Shown here one piece after another: positions 16,435-25,612 of a DNA stretch of 64,000 nucleotides. Each line of letters begins with the position of its first letter. Positions within the stretch are counted from its first letter, which is position 1. A program made the position numbers and the translations under genes. The notes beneath the pieces were generated by a model, which ran no database searches, was not told the origin of the DNA, and was given only the letters and a program-made list of their open reading frames with translations. Source of the DNA: an uncultured Collinsella sp. (GTDB lineage Bacteria > Actinomycetota > Coriobacteriia > Coriobacteriales > Coriobacteriaceae); assembly GCA_900541015.1 (NCBI GenBank), contig UQIB01000002.1, positions 38,471 through 102,470 on the forward strand, read 5' to 3'.

Positions 16435-17352
16435 TTAATTGGACTCGCCCACCAGGGCGCGGCAGAAATCTTTGGCATTGAACTCCTGCAGGTCATCGAC
16501 CTGCTCGCCCACGCCGATGCGCAGGATGGGAAGCTTGAGCTTCTCGGCCACGGCCATGGCGATACCGCCCTTTGCCGTGCCGTCGAGCTTTGTCATGATA
16601 ATACCGTCCAGGCCCAGCGCCTCGTTAAACTCGAGCGCCTGGTTGAGGCCGTTTTGGCCCGTTGCGGCATCGATCACGAGCACGACATAGACGGGCATGG
16701 GGCCGGCGACCATATTGGCGGCGCGCTTGCGGGTCACATTGACCACCTTGGCAAGCTCGCGCATGAGCTCGGGGCTCGTGTGCAGACGACCGGCGGTATC
16801 GATGAGCACCAGGTCGCTGCCGCGCTTGTCGGCCTCGTCGAGCACGTCGTAGCAAACACTTGCCGGGTCGGAGCCGCGGTCGCGCTTGATGACGGGGACG
16901 CCAGCGCGCTGGCCCCACACATCGAGCTGCTCGATAGCGGCAGCGCGGAAGGTATCGGCCGAACCGATCACGACGTTCTTGCCGCGGGAGGCCATGGCGC
17001 TCGCGATCTTACCGACCGTCGTGGTCTTGCCGGCACCGTTAATGCCCACAAACAGCACGCAGCTCGGCGTATCGGAAAACGGATCGCGCTCGATGGGCAC
17101 AAAGTGCTGCTCAAGCTGCTCGGCCAGGGCGCGACGGAGTTGCGGGGCGGTCTTGAGGTTCTTCTTGGCCGCGGCATCGCGCAGGTCATCGGAGACCTTG
17201 ATGGCGACCTCGGCGCCCATGTCACCCATGACGAGGGTGTCCTCAAGGTCCTCCCAAAAGTCCTCGTCGACCTCGCCGCCAAAGTAGAATACCTCGTTGA
17301 GGGCCTCTCGGCTGCGCTCAAGTCCGCGCGAGAGAGCATCAAAGAATCCCAT
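16435..17352 (-). CDS. ftsY: Signal recognition particle receptor FtsY
   Basis: 305 residues. Membrane-associated GTPase that docks the Ffh-ribosome complex. It has the NG domain only: FVGINGAGKTTTVGKIA (G1), GSADTFRAAAIEQL, LIDTAGRLHT (G3), TKLDGTAKGG (G4). The acidic A domain seen in E. coli is reduced to a short N-terminus, as in many Gram-positives. The ATG at 17352 overlaps the smc stop by one base (TAATG). The order smc-ftsY-ffh puts the whole protein-targeting pair in one operon. Confidence 0.97.
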   Translation of the reverse strand: MGFFDALSRGLERSREALNEVFYFGGEVDEDFWEDLEDTLVMGDMGAEVAIKVSDDLRDAAAKKNLKTAPQLRRALAEQLEQHFVPIERDPFSDTPSCVLFVGINGAGKTTTVGKIASAMASRGKNVVIGSADTFRAAAIEQLDVWGQRAGVPVIKRDRGSDPASVCYDVLDEADKRGSDLVLIDTAGRLHTSPELMRELAKVVNVTRKRAANMVAGPMPVYVVLVIDAATGQNGLNQALEFNEALGLDGIIMTKLDGTAKGGIAMAVAEKLKLPILRIGVGEQVDDLQEFNAKDFCRALVGESN

Positions 17353-20300
17353 TATACATTCACGACCTTTCCGGTTTCGCGATCGAGTTTTTGCGAGACG
17401 ACGCGACTGACGCCGTCGGCTTGCATCGAGACGCCATAGAGAACGTCAGCGTCCTCCATAGTACGGCGCTGATGCGAGATAACCAAGAGCTGCGTATCGG
17501 AACGCAGCACATCGAGGGCTCCGATGAGCTTGGACAGGTTAGCGTCATCAAGCGCCGCCTCGACCTCGTCCAGCACATAGAACGGAACCGTGCGCGTGCG
17601 GTACACGGCAAAAAGCAGGGCGAGCGCCGTCAGACTCTTCTCGCCGCCCGACATGAGCATCATCTTGGTGATGCGCTTGCCGCGCGGCTGCGCCACGACC
17701 TCAATACCCGTCTCGGCAGGATGCTCGGGATCGGTCATCTCCAGATGAGCCTGGCCACCCGGGAACAGCATGGCGAAGATCTCGCGGAAGTTCGCATCGA
17801 CCTTCTCAAACGTCACCAGGAAGGCCTTCCGCATCTTGCGATCAATGGCCACCGTGATCTTGGTGAGCGCCTTGCGCGCGCACTCCAGATCGGCCAGCTG
17901 CTCCTCGATGTAGTCGGCGCGGCGCTTGAGCTGCTCGTACTCCTCCATGGCAACTTGGTTAACGGGACCAAGGTTGTTGATCTGGCGCACAAGCTGGTTG
18001 AGTTCGCGCTCGGCGGCATCGCGGTCCGTGGGTGCCGGAAGCATGAGCGCTTCCTCGAGTACCGTGGTGCCATCGGCGGTAATGGCCTTAATGGCGGCCT
18101 CTACCTGCACCTCGAGCTTGCCACGTGCGACCTTGAACTCGTTTTGCGTGGCGGAGGCGGTATCGACCCGCTCCTTAGCGCGGGCAACCTCTGCCTTGGC
18201 ATCCTCGATGGTCTTCTTGAGCGAAGCGGAGTCCGCCTCTTCCAGAGAGGCCTGGTCACGCAGGCGCGCTGCCCAATCCGACGCGCGCTCCAGCAGGGCC
18301 GAATAACGCTCGTGCATGGGGTCAACGCGCAGGCGCAGCAGCTCGAGCGAGCGCGAAGCCTGGCGTGTTCCGCGGATACGACGATCGATGCCCTCCAGGC
18401 GATGCTCCAGGTCGGGCACGCGGCCCTTCAGCGAACGCAGGCGCTCGCTCGTCTGGGCTAGGCGAACCTTGGCGTCGGCGAGCTTGCCGGCGGCCTCGGA
18501 ATCGTCACGGCGAACGCGGTCGAGTTCGTCGTTGGCCTCGGCAATCTGGAGACCCAGGTCGCTTGCCTGCGCACGGGCCTCGTCGCGCGAACGGGTGAGC
18601 TCGTCAACGCGCGGGCGCGCAGCGCGAACGGCTTCGGAGGCCTGCTCGCGGCGCTTGGAGATGCGCACGCGCTCGACCTCGACATTGTTGGCGCTTTGCT
18701 CCAGACGGCCGATCTCGGAGAGCAGCGAGCGGCGCTCGCCCTCAAGACGGGCGATCTCGCCGGCGGCATCACCCTCGGCGGCACGCGCCTCCTCGACGGC
18801 CGCGTTGGCCTCGACGACCTGATCCGACACATGCTCAAACACAGCAGCTAGATCGGGCTCCAGGCCCTCCAGCTCGCGAATACGACGCTTGCGCTCCAGA
18901 GCACCCGAAGCCTCGCCGGCATCGAGGCCCACGCGAACCAGGCCGCCACAGGCGACGCGGGCGCCATCGGGGGTCACGTAAGTCACGCCGTCAACGACCG
19001 GCGCTGACAGCGCGGCAGCGAGATCGTCCACTACGTAATAGCCGCCGAGCAGCGCCTCGACGACGGGACCATAGCCTGCGCGCACGGACAGACGATCAAC
19101 CAAACGGGTACCGGAGGCGCCCTCAGCGGCGGTAGAGCCACTCACGCCGCGCGTCACCAGCAGCGCCTCGCCCGAGGCCTTCTTCTGGTCCAGAGCGGCA
19201 CGACCGGCACGCTCAAGCGCGGACGTATCGTCGAACAGCAGCGCATCGATATCGCCGGCGAGCAATTGCTCAACCAGGCCCTCAAGCTCGCGCGGGGCCT
19301 CGAGCACGTCGCCCAGACGACCCGAGACATCATCGCCCAGCGCACCCACCAGACGACTCACGAGCGGCGAGCTGTCGGCCATGCGGGCATCGAGTTTCTT
19401 TTGACTGGCAAGTTCTGAGCGCACCTCGGATAACTTGTTGCGCGCCTCGCTCTCGCGGGCACGCAGGTCCTTCAGGGCCGCGCGTGCCGTCTCGGTGGCC
19501 TCACGCGCATCGACCTGAGCCCGGCGCGCTTCCTCAAGAGCGCCCTCAAGCTCCTCGGCGCGGTCGCGACGGCTCTCGAGCGAGGCCGTGACCTCCTCGA
19601 GCTGCTCGTCAATCTGCTCCAGGCGCGAGGCATACATGTTGTCCTCGACCTCGGCATTGCTCAAGGAATCCTTCACCTTGGCGAGCTCAAGCGCGGCGTT
19701 ATCAGCCACACGCTGCACATCGCGCTGCTCACGCGTAAGCTGCGAAATCTGATTGTCGAGCGCCACGCGCCGCTCGTGGAGCTCAGCGGCGGCAGGACCA
19801 GCGGCGTCAACGTCCTCCTGGGCCTGCATATGCGCACCGGTCACTTCCTCAAGCTGCGCACGCGCGTCCTCGAGCTCCTCGACCACGCGACGACGCTGAT
19901 GCTCGGAGCTCGAAATCTGACCGCGCATGTCAGACAGGCGCGACACCATGTTGTGGCCCTTTTCCTCGAGCAGGCGCATGTCGGAGTTAATGCGGCCGAC
20001 CACATCTTGCATATGACGGCGTTGCTCGCCCAGGTCGCCCACAAACAGGCCCTTTTCCTCAAGCATAACCTGGAGCTTCTCGAGCTCGCGCTCCTTTTCG
20101 CTCATGCGGTACTGCGCAAGCTCCAGCTCGGCAGCACCTTCCTTGGAGCGGCTCTCCAGGTCGTTCCACTGCGACTGCAGCGAACGAAGCTCATCGACAG
20201 CCAGCATCTGCGTAAGCTCGTTCGCGCGCGAGGACAGCTCTTTGTACTTGCGCGCGCGATCGACCTGACGCTCCAGCGGTCGCAGCTGACGGGCGATTTC

Positions 20301-20888
20301 CTTATTGATGTCGCGGGCACGCGTCAGGTGCTCGTCCATCGACTTAATCTTTTTGAGCGCACGCTCCTTGCGGCGCTTGTGCTTGGAAATGCCGGCGGCC
20401 TCCTCGATGAGGGCGCGACGCTCCTCGGGGCGGCTCTGCAAAATGGCGTCGAGCTTGCCCTGGCTGATGATGGAATGCGTATCCTTGCCCAGGCCCGAAT
20501 CGTGCAGGATGTCCTGAATGTCCATCAGGCGGCACGGACTCGAGTTGATGAGGTACTCGCTTTCGCCCGAGCGATACATGCGACGGGTGATGGCGACCTC
20601 GTCAAAGTCGACGGGCAACATATGGTCCGAGTTATCGAGCACCAGCGTGACCTCGGCGACACCCACCGGCTTGCGCGCCGACGAGCCCGAGAAGATGACA
20701 TCCTCCATGGCCTGGCCGCGCAGCTGCTTGGCGCTCTGCTCGCCCAGGACCCACAGAATCGAGTCAGAGATGTTCGATTTTCCCGAGCCGTTTGGACCGA
20801 CGATGACGGTCAGGCCCGGCTCAAACGTCATATGGGCGCGGTCGGCAAACGACTTGAACCCTTTGAGCGTGAGGGACTTGAGATACAC
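17352..20888 (-). CDS. smc: Chromosome segregation protein SMC
   Basis: 1178 residues, the usual size. ATPase that organises and loop-extrudes the chromosome with ScpA/ScpB. The N-terminal head has VGPNGSGKSNISDSI (Walker A). Long coiled coils (about 170-500 and 670-1000) flank the hinge near 510-660, marked by the SPLVSRLVGALGDDVSGRLGDVLEAP region and the glycine-rich GLVRVGLDAG. The C-terminal head has LMSGGEKSLTALALLFA (signature) and FYVLDEVEAALDDAN (Walker B). Translation starts at GTG 20888 with GAGGAA upstream, 10 bases after the rnc stop. Confidence 0.97.
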   Translation of the reverse strand: MYLKSLTLKGFKSFADRAHMTFEPGLTVIVGPNGSGKSNISDSILWVLGEQSAKQLRGQAMEDVIFSGSSARKPVGVAEVTLVLDNSDHMLPVDFDEVAITRRMYRSGESEYLINSSPCRLMDIQDILHDSGLGKDTHSIISQGKLDAILQSRPEERRALIEEAAGISKHKRRKERALKKIKSMDEHLTRARDINKEIARQLRPLERQVDRARKYKELSSRANELTQMLAVDELRSLQSQWNDLESRSKEGAAELELAQYRMSEKERELEKLQVMLEEKGLFVGDLGEQRRHMQDVVGRINSDMRLLEEKGHNMVSRLSDMRGQISSSEHQRRRVVEELEDARAQLEEVTGAHMQAQEDVDAAGPAAAELHERRVALDNQISQLTREQRDVQRVADNAALELAKVKDSLSNAEVEDNMYASRLEQIDEQLEEVTASLESRRDRAEELEGALEEARRAQVDAREATETARAALKDLRARESEARNKLSEVRSELASQKKLDARMADSSPLVSRLVGALGDDVSGRLGDVLEAPRELEGLVEQLLAGDIDALLFDDTSALERAGRAALDQKKASGEALLVTRGVSGSTAAEGASGTRLVDRLSVRAGYGPVVEALLGGYYVVDDLAAALSAPVVDGVTYVTPDGARVACGGLVRVGLDAGEASGALERKRRIRELEGLEPDLAAVFEHVSDQVVEANAAVEEARAAEGDAAGEIARLEGERRSLLSEIGRLEQSANNVEVERVRISKRREQASEAVRAARPRVDELTRSRDEARAQASDLGLQIAEANDELDRVRRDDSEAAGKLADAKVRLAQTSERLRSLKGRVPDLEHRLEGIDRRIRGTRQASRSLELLRLRVDPMHERYSALLERASDWAARLRDQASLEEADSASLKKTIEDAKAEVARAKERVDTASATQNEFKVARGKLEVQVEAAIKAITADGTTVLEEALMLPAPTDRDAAERELNQLVRQINNLGPVNQVAMEEYEQLKRRADYIEEQLADLECARKALTKITVAIDRKMRKAFLVTFEKVDANFREIFAMLFPGGQAHLEMTDPEHPAETGIEVVAQPRGKRITKMMLMSGGEKSLTALALLFAVYRTRTVPFYVLDEVEAALDDANLSKLIGALDVLRSDTQLLVISHQRRTMEDADVLYGVSMQADGVSRVVSQKLDRETGKVVNV

Positions 20889-20898
20889 GGTTCCTCGC

Positions 20899-21624
20899 TT
20901 ACACGTGCTTCTTGTTCAGAATCACGCCGTTGGTGGTGTAACCCATGCGGTCGAGCGCTTCGAGCGCGGCAGCTCCCTCGGCTTCCTTCTTTGAGGAGCC
21001 GGAGCCGCGACCCTGGCGAATACCATCGATCAAAACCACAGCGGTAAAGGTGGGCGCATGCGCCGGGCCCTCGGAGCCAACGAGCTTGTACGCCGGAGGT
21101 TCGTGACCGTCGGCTTGCACGCACTCCTGCAAAAACGACTTGGGGTTCGCAGGATGCTCGGCACGCTCGGAAGCCAAATGCGGCTTAAGCGTACGGTGAA
21201 TGAACTCCGCCGCAACGTCCCAGCCGGCATCCAGGTACAGCGCGCCCACGAGCGACTCATAGACGTTCTCGAGGGCCGAATGCAGGCCGCGCGCACCGGT
21301 ACCGGTCTCGGAGGCACCAAAGATGATGATGTCGTCGATGCCCAGCTCGTGAGAAACCTCGGACAGCGTAGCGCCCGAGACAAGCGACACCTTCAAGCGC
21401 GTGAGCTTGCCCTCGTCAAACTCCGGATAGGACTCAAACAGGGAGCGTGCGACCACAGCGCCCAAAATGGAATCGCCCAAGAACTCAAGGCGCTCATAGC
21501 TGGCAGAAACCGGCTGGCCCTCGACTGCCGAGGGATGCGTAAGCGCCGCGCGCAGCAGCACCTTATTGTTGAACTCGTGGCCCAGGATTTCCTGGGCGCG
21601 CGTAAGTCGGTCGGATAAAGCCAA
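20899..21624 (-). CDS. rnc: Ribonuclease III
   Basis: 241 residues. Cuts double-stranded RNA in rRNA precursors and structured mRNAs. The endonuclease domain has YERLEFLGDSILGAVV, with the metal-binding Glu and Asp, and ENVYESLVGALYLDAG. The C-terminal dsRNA-binding domain (about 160-230) ends GRGSGSSKKEAEGAAALEAL. The start is a TTG at 21624, with GGAGG overlapping the end of acpP, so initiation may be coupled. Its place between acpP and smc is conserved in many bacteria. Confidence 0.96.
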   Translation of the reverse strand: MALSDRLTRAQEILGHEFNNKVLLRAALTHPSAVEGQPVSASYERLEFLGDSILGAVVARSLFESYPEFDEGKLTRLKVSLVSGATLSEVSHELGIDDIIIFGASETGTGARGLHSALENVYESLVGALYLDAGWDVAAEFIHRTLKPHLASERAEHPANPKSFLQECVQADGHEPPAYKLVGSEGPAHAPTFTAVVLIDGIRQGRGSGSSKKEAEGAAALEALDRMGYTTNGVILNKKHV

Positions 21625-21627
21625 GAC

Positions 21628-21870
21628 TTAAGCCTCCTTGGCAGCTTCGATAGCGTCGACGGCGTCGGCGACAGAGTTGAGCGAGAGCAGGGTCTCGTCA
21701 TCGATCTCGAGGTTGAACTCGTCCTCGATAGCCGTAACCAGCTGCAGGCGCTCGAGCGAGTTGGCATCGAGGTCGTCAAAGGTGGTCTCCTCGCTAATTT
21801 CGGCAACATCGACGCCCAGAACGTCAGCAGCGACCTCGGCGATCTTGTCGAAGATTTCGGAGCGGTCCAT
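21628..21870 (-). CDS. acpP: Acyl carrier protein
   Basis: 80 residues. Carries growing acyl chains on a phosphopantetheine arm in type II fatty acid synthesis. The attachment serine is in LDANSLERLQL; the near-universal Asp before Ser is Asn here (N-S-L rather than D-S-L). The remaining helices (AIEDEFNLEIDDETL, SVADAVDAIE) are typical. ATG 21870 has GAGGAAG upstream; the longer frame is spurious. It is followed within four bases by rnc and preceded by plsX, a fatty acid/phospholipid cluster. Confidence 0.93.
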   Translation of the reverse strand: MDRSEIFDKIAEVAADVLGVDVAEISEETTFDDLDANSLERLQLVTAIEDEFNLEIDDETLLSLNSVADAVDAIEAAKEA

Positions 21871-21906
21871 AGCGCTTCCTCTCATAGTGCATGAATACCA
21901 AAAGAA

Positions 21907-21928
21907 TGGTACCGCCCGGGCGGTACCA
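21907..21928. promoter_or_regulatory. Perfect 22-bp palindrome upstream of acpP
   Basis: TGGTACCGCCC and GGGCGGTACCA abut with no loop, about 37 bases before the acpP start and after the plsX end. On the minus strand ATTCTTTTGG follows, so it could be a weak terminator or attenuator. As perfect dyad DNA it could also be an operator. Confidence 0.55.
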
Positions 21929-21994
21929 AGACACGGTTCTGATTCTACCCCACGACGTGCACCGCGAAGCACATAACAGCGCTCTAACTCGCTC

Positions 21995-23014
21995 TTATAA
22001 AACGATACCGTCCATAGAGTTGGCGACATTCTCGACCAGCCCGGCGCGCACGGCTTCGGCCGCCGCGAGCGTACCGTTTTTGACAGCCTCGACCGAGGTG
22101 GCACCATGGCCGATCAGGACCACGCCGCGCAGGCCCAAAAGAATCGCGCCGCCCTTGGCGTCGCCCGAAAGTTTGGCTTTAATCTCGCGCATCTGCTTTT
22201 TGATGAGCAGCGCGGCGATCTTGGTGCCGAGCGAGGCCATAAAGGCGCCCTTGAGCTCCTGCAGCAAAAACTTGGCAGCGCCCTCGGTAGCTTTGAGAGC
22301 GATATTACCCGACATGCCATCGGCAACGACGACATCGAAGTTACCTGAGGTGAGGTCGGTGCCCTCGCAGTTACCAACAAAGCCGGGAACGGCGGCCTTC
22401 ATAGCAGGGAAACAGGCCTTGGTAAAGTTGGAGCCCTTCTCATCCTCGGTGCCATTGGCAAGCAGGCCCACGCGAGGATGCTCGATGCCCAGGACGACGC
22501 GGGCATAGGCGCTACCCATCTGGGCAAAACGCACCATGTCATCGACCTCCACATCGGGGTTGGCACCCATGTCGCACAGCACCGTCAGACCGCCGGCGCG
22601 ATTGGGCAGCGCATTGGTCAGACAGGGGCGCACCGGCTGCTTCTTGCCTTCGGCCTGATACCTAAACGGCGTCACATAGGCGGTGGCGGCGGCGGTCATG
22701 GCACCGGTGGAGCCGGCGGAGAAGAACGCATCCGCGTTGCCCTTCTTAATGGCGCGGCAAGAAAGCACGATCGACGACTTACGCTTGGTCATCACGGCGC
22801 GAATGGGATCGTCATCCATGGCGATAACGTCAGGCGCCTCAAGGGCCTCAACACGTGCATGGGAAGCTGCAAAGGGATTGACGATTTCGGCGGGACCAGC
22901 TGCCAAGACCTCGATATCGGGATCGGCGGCAAGCGCAGCTTCGATACCATCGAGAACAACCTGAGGTTTCTCGTCTCCGCCCACAACGTCTACACAAACG
23001 CGAACGTTACTCAT
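21995..23014 (-). CDS. plsX: Phosphate acyltransferase PlsX
   Basis: 339 residues. Makes acyl-phosphate from acyl-ACP for phospholipid synthesis, peripheral on the membrane. Landmarks are VCVDVVGGDEKPQVVLDGI (VDxxGGD at the N-terminus), the FFSAGSTGAMTAAA segment, CDMGANPDVE, LLANGTEDEKG and NCEGTDLTSGNFDVVVADGMSGNIALK. The second ATG (23014) is preferred because AAGGAG is seven bases upstream; the first ATG (23020) is too close to it. It lies in the rpmF-plsX-acpP run. Confidence 0.95.
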   Translation of the reverse strand: MSNVRVCVDVVGGDEKPQVVLDGIEAALAADPDIEVLAAGPAEIVNPFAASHARVEALEAPDVIAMDDDPIRAVMTKRKSSIVLSCRAIKKGNADAFFSAGSTGAMTAAATAYVTPFRYQAEGKKQPVRPCLTNALPNRAGGLTVLCDMGANPDVEVDDMVRFAQMGSAYARVVLGIEHPRVGLLANGTEDEKGSNFTKACFPAMKAAVPGFVGNCEGTDLTSGNFDVVVADGMSGNIALKATEGAAKFLLQELKGAFMASLGTKIAALLIKKQMREIKAKLSGDAKGGAILLGLRGVVLIGHGATSVEAVKNGTLAAAEAVRAGLVENVANSMDGIVL

Positions 23015-23034
23015 ATACATGCTCCTTATACAAA

Positions 23035-23061
23035 AATGGCCGACTCATTGAGCCGGCCATT
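23035..23061 (-). terminator. Hairpin between rpmF and plsX
   Basis: AATGGCCGaCTCA and TGAGcCGGCCATT pair (one mismatch) and on the minus strand are followed by TTTTTGTAT. It would end many transcripts from the abundant rpmF message, letting only part read through into plsX, whose start is only about 20 bases on. Confidence 0.75.
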
Positions 23062-23101
23062 GTGGTTCCATTTGGAACGGCATCGCATCCAGAGTATACC
23101 G

Positions 23102-23281
23102 TTACTCGGTAACGATAACCTCGCGGTCCTTGTAGAAACCGCAGCTGGGGCACACGTGGTGCGGAAGCTTGACAGCGCCGCAACGGGGGCACGTGGACTG
23201 AGCCGCAGCCGAGATCTTCATGTTGGCGGAACGACGGGTGTGAGTGCGGATACGACCCTGCTTTTGTTTAGGTACGGGCAT
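23102..23281 (-). CDS. rpmF: 50S ribosomal protein L32
   Basis: 59 residues beginning MPVPKQKQGRIRTHTRRSAN, followed by a CPRC ... CPSC zinc ribbon (CPRCGAVKLPHHVCPSCG). These are the usual features of bacterial L32 with its four cysteines intact. ATG 23281 is preceded by AAGGAAGG. DUF177-rpmF-plsX is one of the most conserved bacterial gene orders, supporting the call. Confidence 0.97.
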   Translation of the reverse strand: MPVPKQKQGRIRTHTRRSANMKISAAAQSTCPRCGAVKLPHHVCPSCGFYKDREVIVTE

Positions 23282-23345
23282 AGTGACCTTCCTTATGAAC
23301 TATCCAGTGTGGCGATTACGCGCAAGTAGCGATACTACCACAGTT

Positions 23346-23900
23346 TTACTCATCAAGCTTGAGATTCTTCAATGCTGCAAATGGATTTTCCGTGGCAGCG
23401 GCCCATTCTGCCTCTGCCTGGGCGGCGCAATCGCATTGCTCGACGTTGAGATTGCAACCGCATGTGGGGCACAGACCGCGGCAATCGGGCTTGCAGAGCA
23501 CCACAAACGGCGTGTCCATGACGACCGCGTCGTTGATGGGCTCACCCAGATCGACGATGCGGTCCTCACACAGGAGCTCGTAGCCGTCCTCGTAGGCCTC
23601 GGGATCCTCGGGCTCCTCAAAGAGGTAGAACTCCTCGATCTCGCCGGCGATATCAAACGAGGCGGGCTCCAGGCAACGGTCGCACTCGCCGGTGGCGTGC
23701 GCGCGGACCATGCCCGTGAGCAAGACACCGGTACCGGCATTGGTAAAGACAACGTCGTAGTCGATGCCGTCCTGAAGCTGGTACTCCTTCTCGCCCACCG
23801 TGTAGGTGGCGACATCGACCTTACCGGTCAGCGGATACGAATCTCCAGGAAACTCAAGCTGCTCGGAAAGATCGACGGTAACGCTCGGAAACTCAGCCAT
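23346..23900 (-). CDS. DUF177 (YceD-like) protein
   Basis: 184 residues, upstream neighbour of rpmF as in most bacteria. The YceD/DUF177 family is linked to 23S rRNA or large-subunit metabolism, without a settled activity. The domain has GTGVLLTGMVRAHATGECDRCLEP and, near the end, LCKPDCRGLCPTCGCNLN, giving cysteine pairs likely to bind zinc. ATG 23900 overlaps the stop of the upstream gene by one base (TAATG), so the longer frame is rejected. Confidence 0.88.
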   Translation of the reverse strand: MAEFPSVTVDLSEQLEFPGDSYPLTGKVDVATYTVGEKEYQLQDGIDYDVVFTNAGTGVLLTGMVRAHATGECDRCLEPASFDIAGEIEEFYLFEEPEDPEAYEDGYELLCEDRIVDLGEPINDAVVMDTPFVVLCKPDCRGLCPTCGCNLNVEQCDCAAQAEAEWAAATENPFAALKNLKLDE

Positions 23901-24397
23901 TACCACTGACCATTCTGTTGGGCGGCACCCTCGTTGAGCTGCTGACGGCAACGGGTAACGGTGCCGGTCAGGCTCTTGAGGTTCTCCTCCAGGTGCGTAA
24001 AGACCTGCTCCGCGTAGTCCTCGGCAGCATAACGCGTCTCGCGCTCGTACTGCTGGGCACGATCGCGGATGTCGTCGGCCTGCTGCTGCGCAAGGCGGAC
24101 GATCTCCTGCTCACCGGCAATGGTGAGGGCCTGCTGCTGAGCGTCGGCGATGATGGAATCAGCCTGAGCGGCGGCGGAAGCCATAAGCTCCTCGCGCTCC
24201 TTAAGGATACGGCGGGACTTCTGCCACTCCTCGGGATAGCTCATGCGGATCTCGTCGAGGATATTGAAGAACACGTCGGCGTCGATGACCTTGAACTGAG
24301 CGTTCTTGCCGAAAGGCGGCTTGGCTTCCTCGATCAGCCCTTCGAGCTCATCGACCAAGCTGACGATCCTATCGCCAGGAAAATTCTCGCCCGGCAT
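23900..24397 (-). CDS. DivIVA-like coiled-coil protein
   Basis: 165 residues, almost entirely predicted helix. It has a short conserved start (RIVSLVDELEGLIEEAK), then FKVIDADVFFNILDEIRMSYPEEW, then a long Ala/Gln/Glu-rich coiled coil (about 65-140). Similar proteins in actinobacteria are annotated as DivIVA-like or ATP-synthase-b-like cell-division or cell-wall scaffolds; the exact role here is unknown. ATG 24397 follows GGAG. Downstream it is coupled to the DUF177 gene by a TAATG overlap. Confidence 0.7.
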   Translation of the reverse strand: MPGENFPGDRIVSLVDELEGLIEEAKPPFGKNAQFKVIDADVFFNILDEIRMSYPEEWQKSRRILKEREELMASAAAQADSIIADAQQQALTIAGEQEIVRLAQQQADDIRDRAQQYERETRYAAEDYAEQVFTHLEENLKSLTGTVTRCRQQLNEGAAQQNGQW

Positions 24398-24465
24398 CCG
24401 GTCTCCTTTCATAGGTAACATATCATCGTGCTAGTTTACCACATGCCACCAGGCAATAAAAAACG

Positions 24466-24963
24466 TCACGAAAAGCGATGTCTGAGCGCTTCGACCACGT
24501 TGGACGGGACAAACGTCGATACATCGCTGCCGAGCGAGGCGATCTGGCGAACGACCGAGCTCGAGATATAGCCGTACTGCGGCGCACTCATGACAAAGAT
24601 GGACTCCAGCTCGTTATCCAAGCGGTAGTTGAGGTCGGCCTGCTGCAGCTCGTACTCAAAGTCAGTCATGGCGCGCAGACCCTTGACCACGGCCCCCGCC
24701 CCCTGATCACGAGCGAAGTCGACCAAGAGGCCAGTAAAGGGCAGGACCTCGACGCCATCGATATCACCGAGTGCCTCACGGGCCAGCGCCACGCGTTCAT
24801 CGAGCGTAAACGTGGTGCCCACACCGTTTTTGCCCTGCGACTCGGCAACGGCCACGATCACACTGGGAAAAATGCGGCGGGCGCGGCGGATGACGTCGAT
24901 ATGGCCAAACGTGATGGGATCGAAGGTACCCGGAACGATGACGCGGTTAATGGTGTCATTCAT
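24466..24963 (-). CDS. coaD: Phosphopantetheine adenylyltransferase
   Basis: 165 residues. Adds AMP to 4'-phosphopantetheine in coenzyme A synthesis. VIVPGTFDPITFGHIDVIRRA holds the nucleotidyltransferase T/HxGH motif (TFGH). VVKGLRAMTDFEYELQQADLN and YGYISSSVVRQIASLG are the substrate and ATP loops. ATG 24963 overlaps the rsmD stop by 8 bases; the longer ORF upstream is a different, spurious frame extension. CoaD supplies the prosthetic group for the acyl carrier protein made further down the cluster. Confidence 0.96.
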   Translation of the reverse strand: MNDTINRVIVPGTFDPITFGHIDVIRRARRIFPSVIVAVAESQGKNGVGTTFTLDERVALAREALGDIDGVEVLPFTGLLVDFARDQGAGAVVKGLRAMTDFEYELQQADLNYRLDNELESIFVMSAPQYGYISSSVVRQIASLGSDVSTFVPSNVVEALRHRFS

Positions 24964-25612
24964 GGGCGTCCTCCTGAAACGTCGTGGCATCGTTGTTATC
25001 GGCATCGGTGACGGCACTATCGTCCTCACCGTCGTCATCGCCGACCCAACGAAGCAGGTCGACCGAGGTAATGCCGTAGCGCTTCTCACGTACAGTCTCA
25101 AAGCCTGCCGGATGCGCGCCCGCATCGGCGGAGGCATGCTCAAACAGGGCATAAGCGCCAGGCGCAAGCAGACCCTGCTGAGCCAGGTTCTGCAGCAGTT
25201 CCTCGACCGGCTCGGCACCAAAAGCATAGGGCGGGTCGAGCAGGACCAGATCAAAGGGGCCGCCCGGTACACGACCGCGCGAGGCACTCGCCAGCATGTC
25301 GCCCGTGACCACGCACCAACGCGCACGGTCACGGCAGAGCGACTCGATATTCTTGGTAATGAGCCGCGCGGCATTGCGATCGATCTCAAACGTCGTGAGC
25401 GAGCGGGCCCCACGAGAGAGCATCTCTAACCCTAAGGCACCGGAGCCGCCAAAGGCGTCCAGCACACGAACGTCTTCCAAATCGAAATCGAATGCCGACA
25501 TGACCATAGATGCGCATGCCTCGCGCACGCGATCGGTCGTGGGGCGGGTGACATCGCGACCACGGGGCTCCTCGATCTTACGACCGCGCCATTCGCCGCC
25601 GATGATTCTCAT
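24956..25612 (-). CDS. rsmD: 16S rRNA (guanine-N2)-methyltransferase RsmD
   Basis: 218 residues. S-adenosylmethionine-dependent enzyme that methylates G966 (E. coli numbering) of 16S rRNA. It starts MRIIGGEWRGRKIEEPRG, then RPTTDRVREACASMV, the SAM loop VLDAFGGSGALGLEMLSRGA and the catalytic LLDPPYAFG. A C-terminal extension of about 25 acidic residues (DDDGEDDSAVTDADNND) is unusual. The gene overlaps recG by ATGA and coaD by 8 bases; rsmD-coaD is a common pair. Confidence 0.95.
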   Translation of the reverse strand: MRIIGGEWRGRKIEEPRGRDVTRPTTDRVREACASMVMSAFDFDLEDVRVLDAFGGSGALGLEMLSRGARSLTTFEIDRNAARLITKNIESLCRDRARWCVVTGDMLASASRGRVPGGPFDLVLLDPPYAFGAEPVEELLQNLAQQGLLAPGAYALFEHASADAGAHPAGFETVREKRYGITSVDLLRWVGDDDGEDDSAVTDADNNDATTFQEDAHE

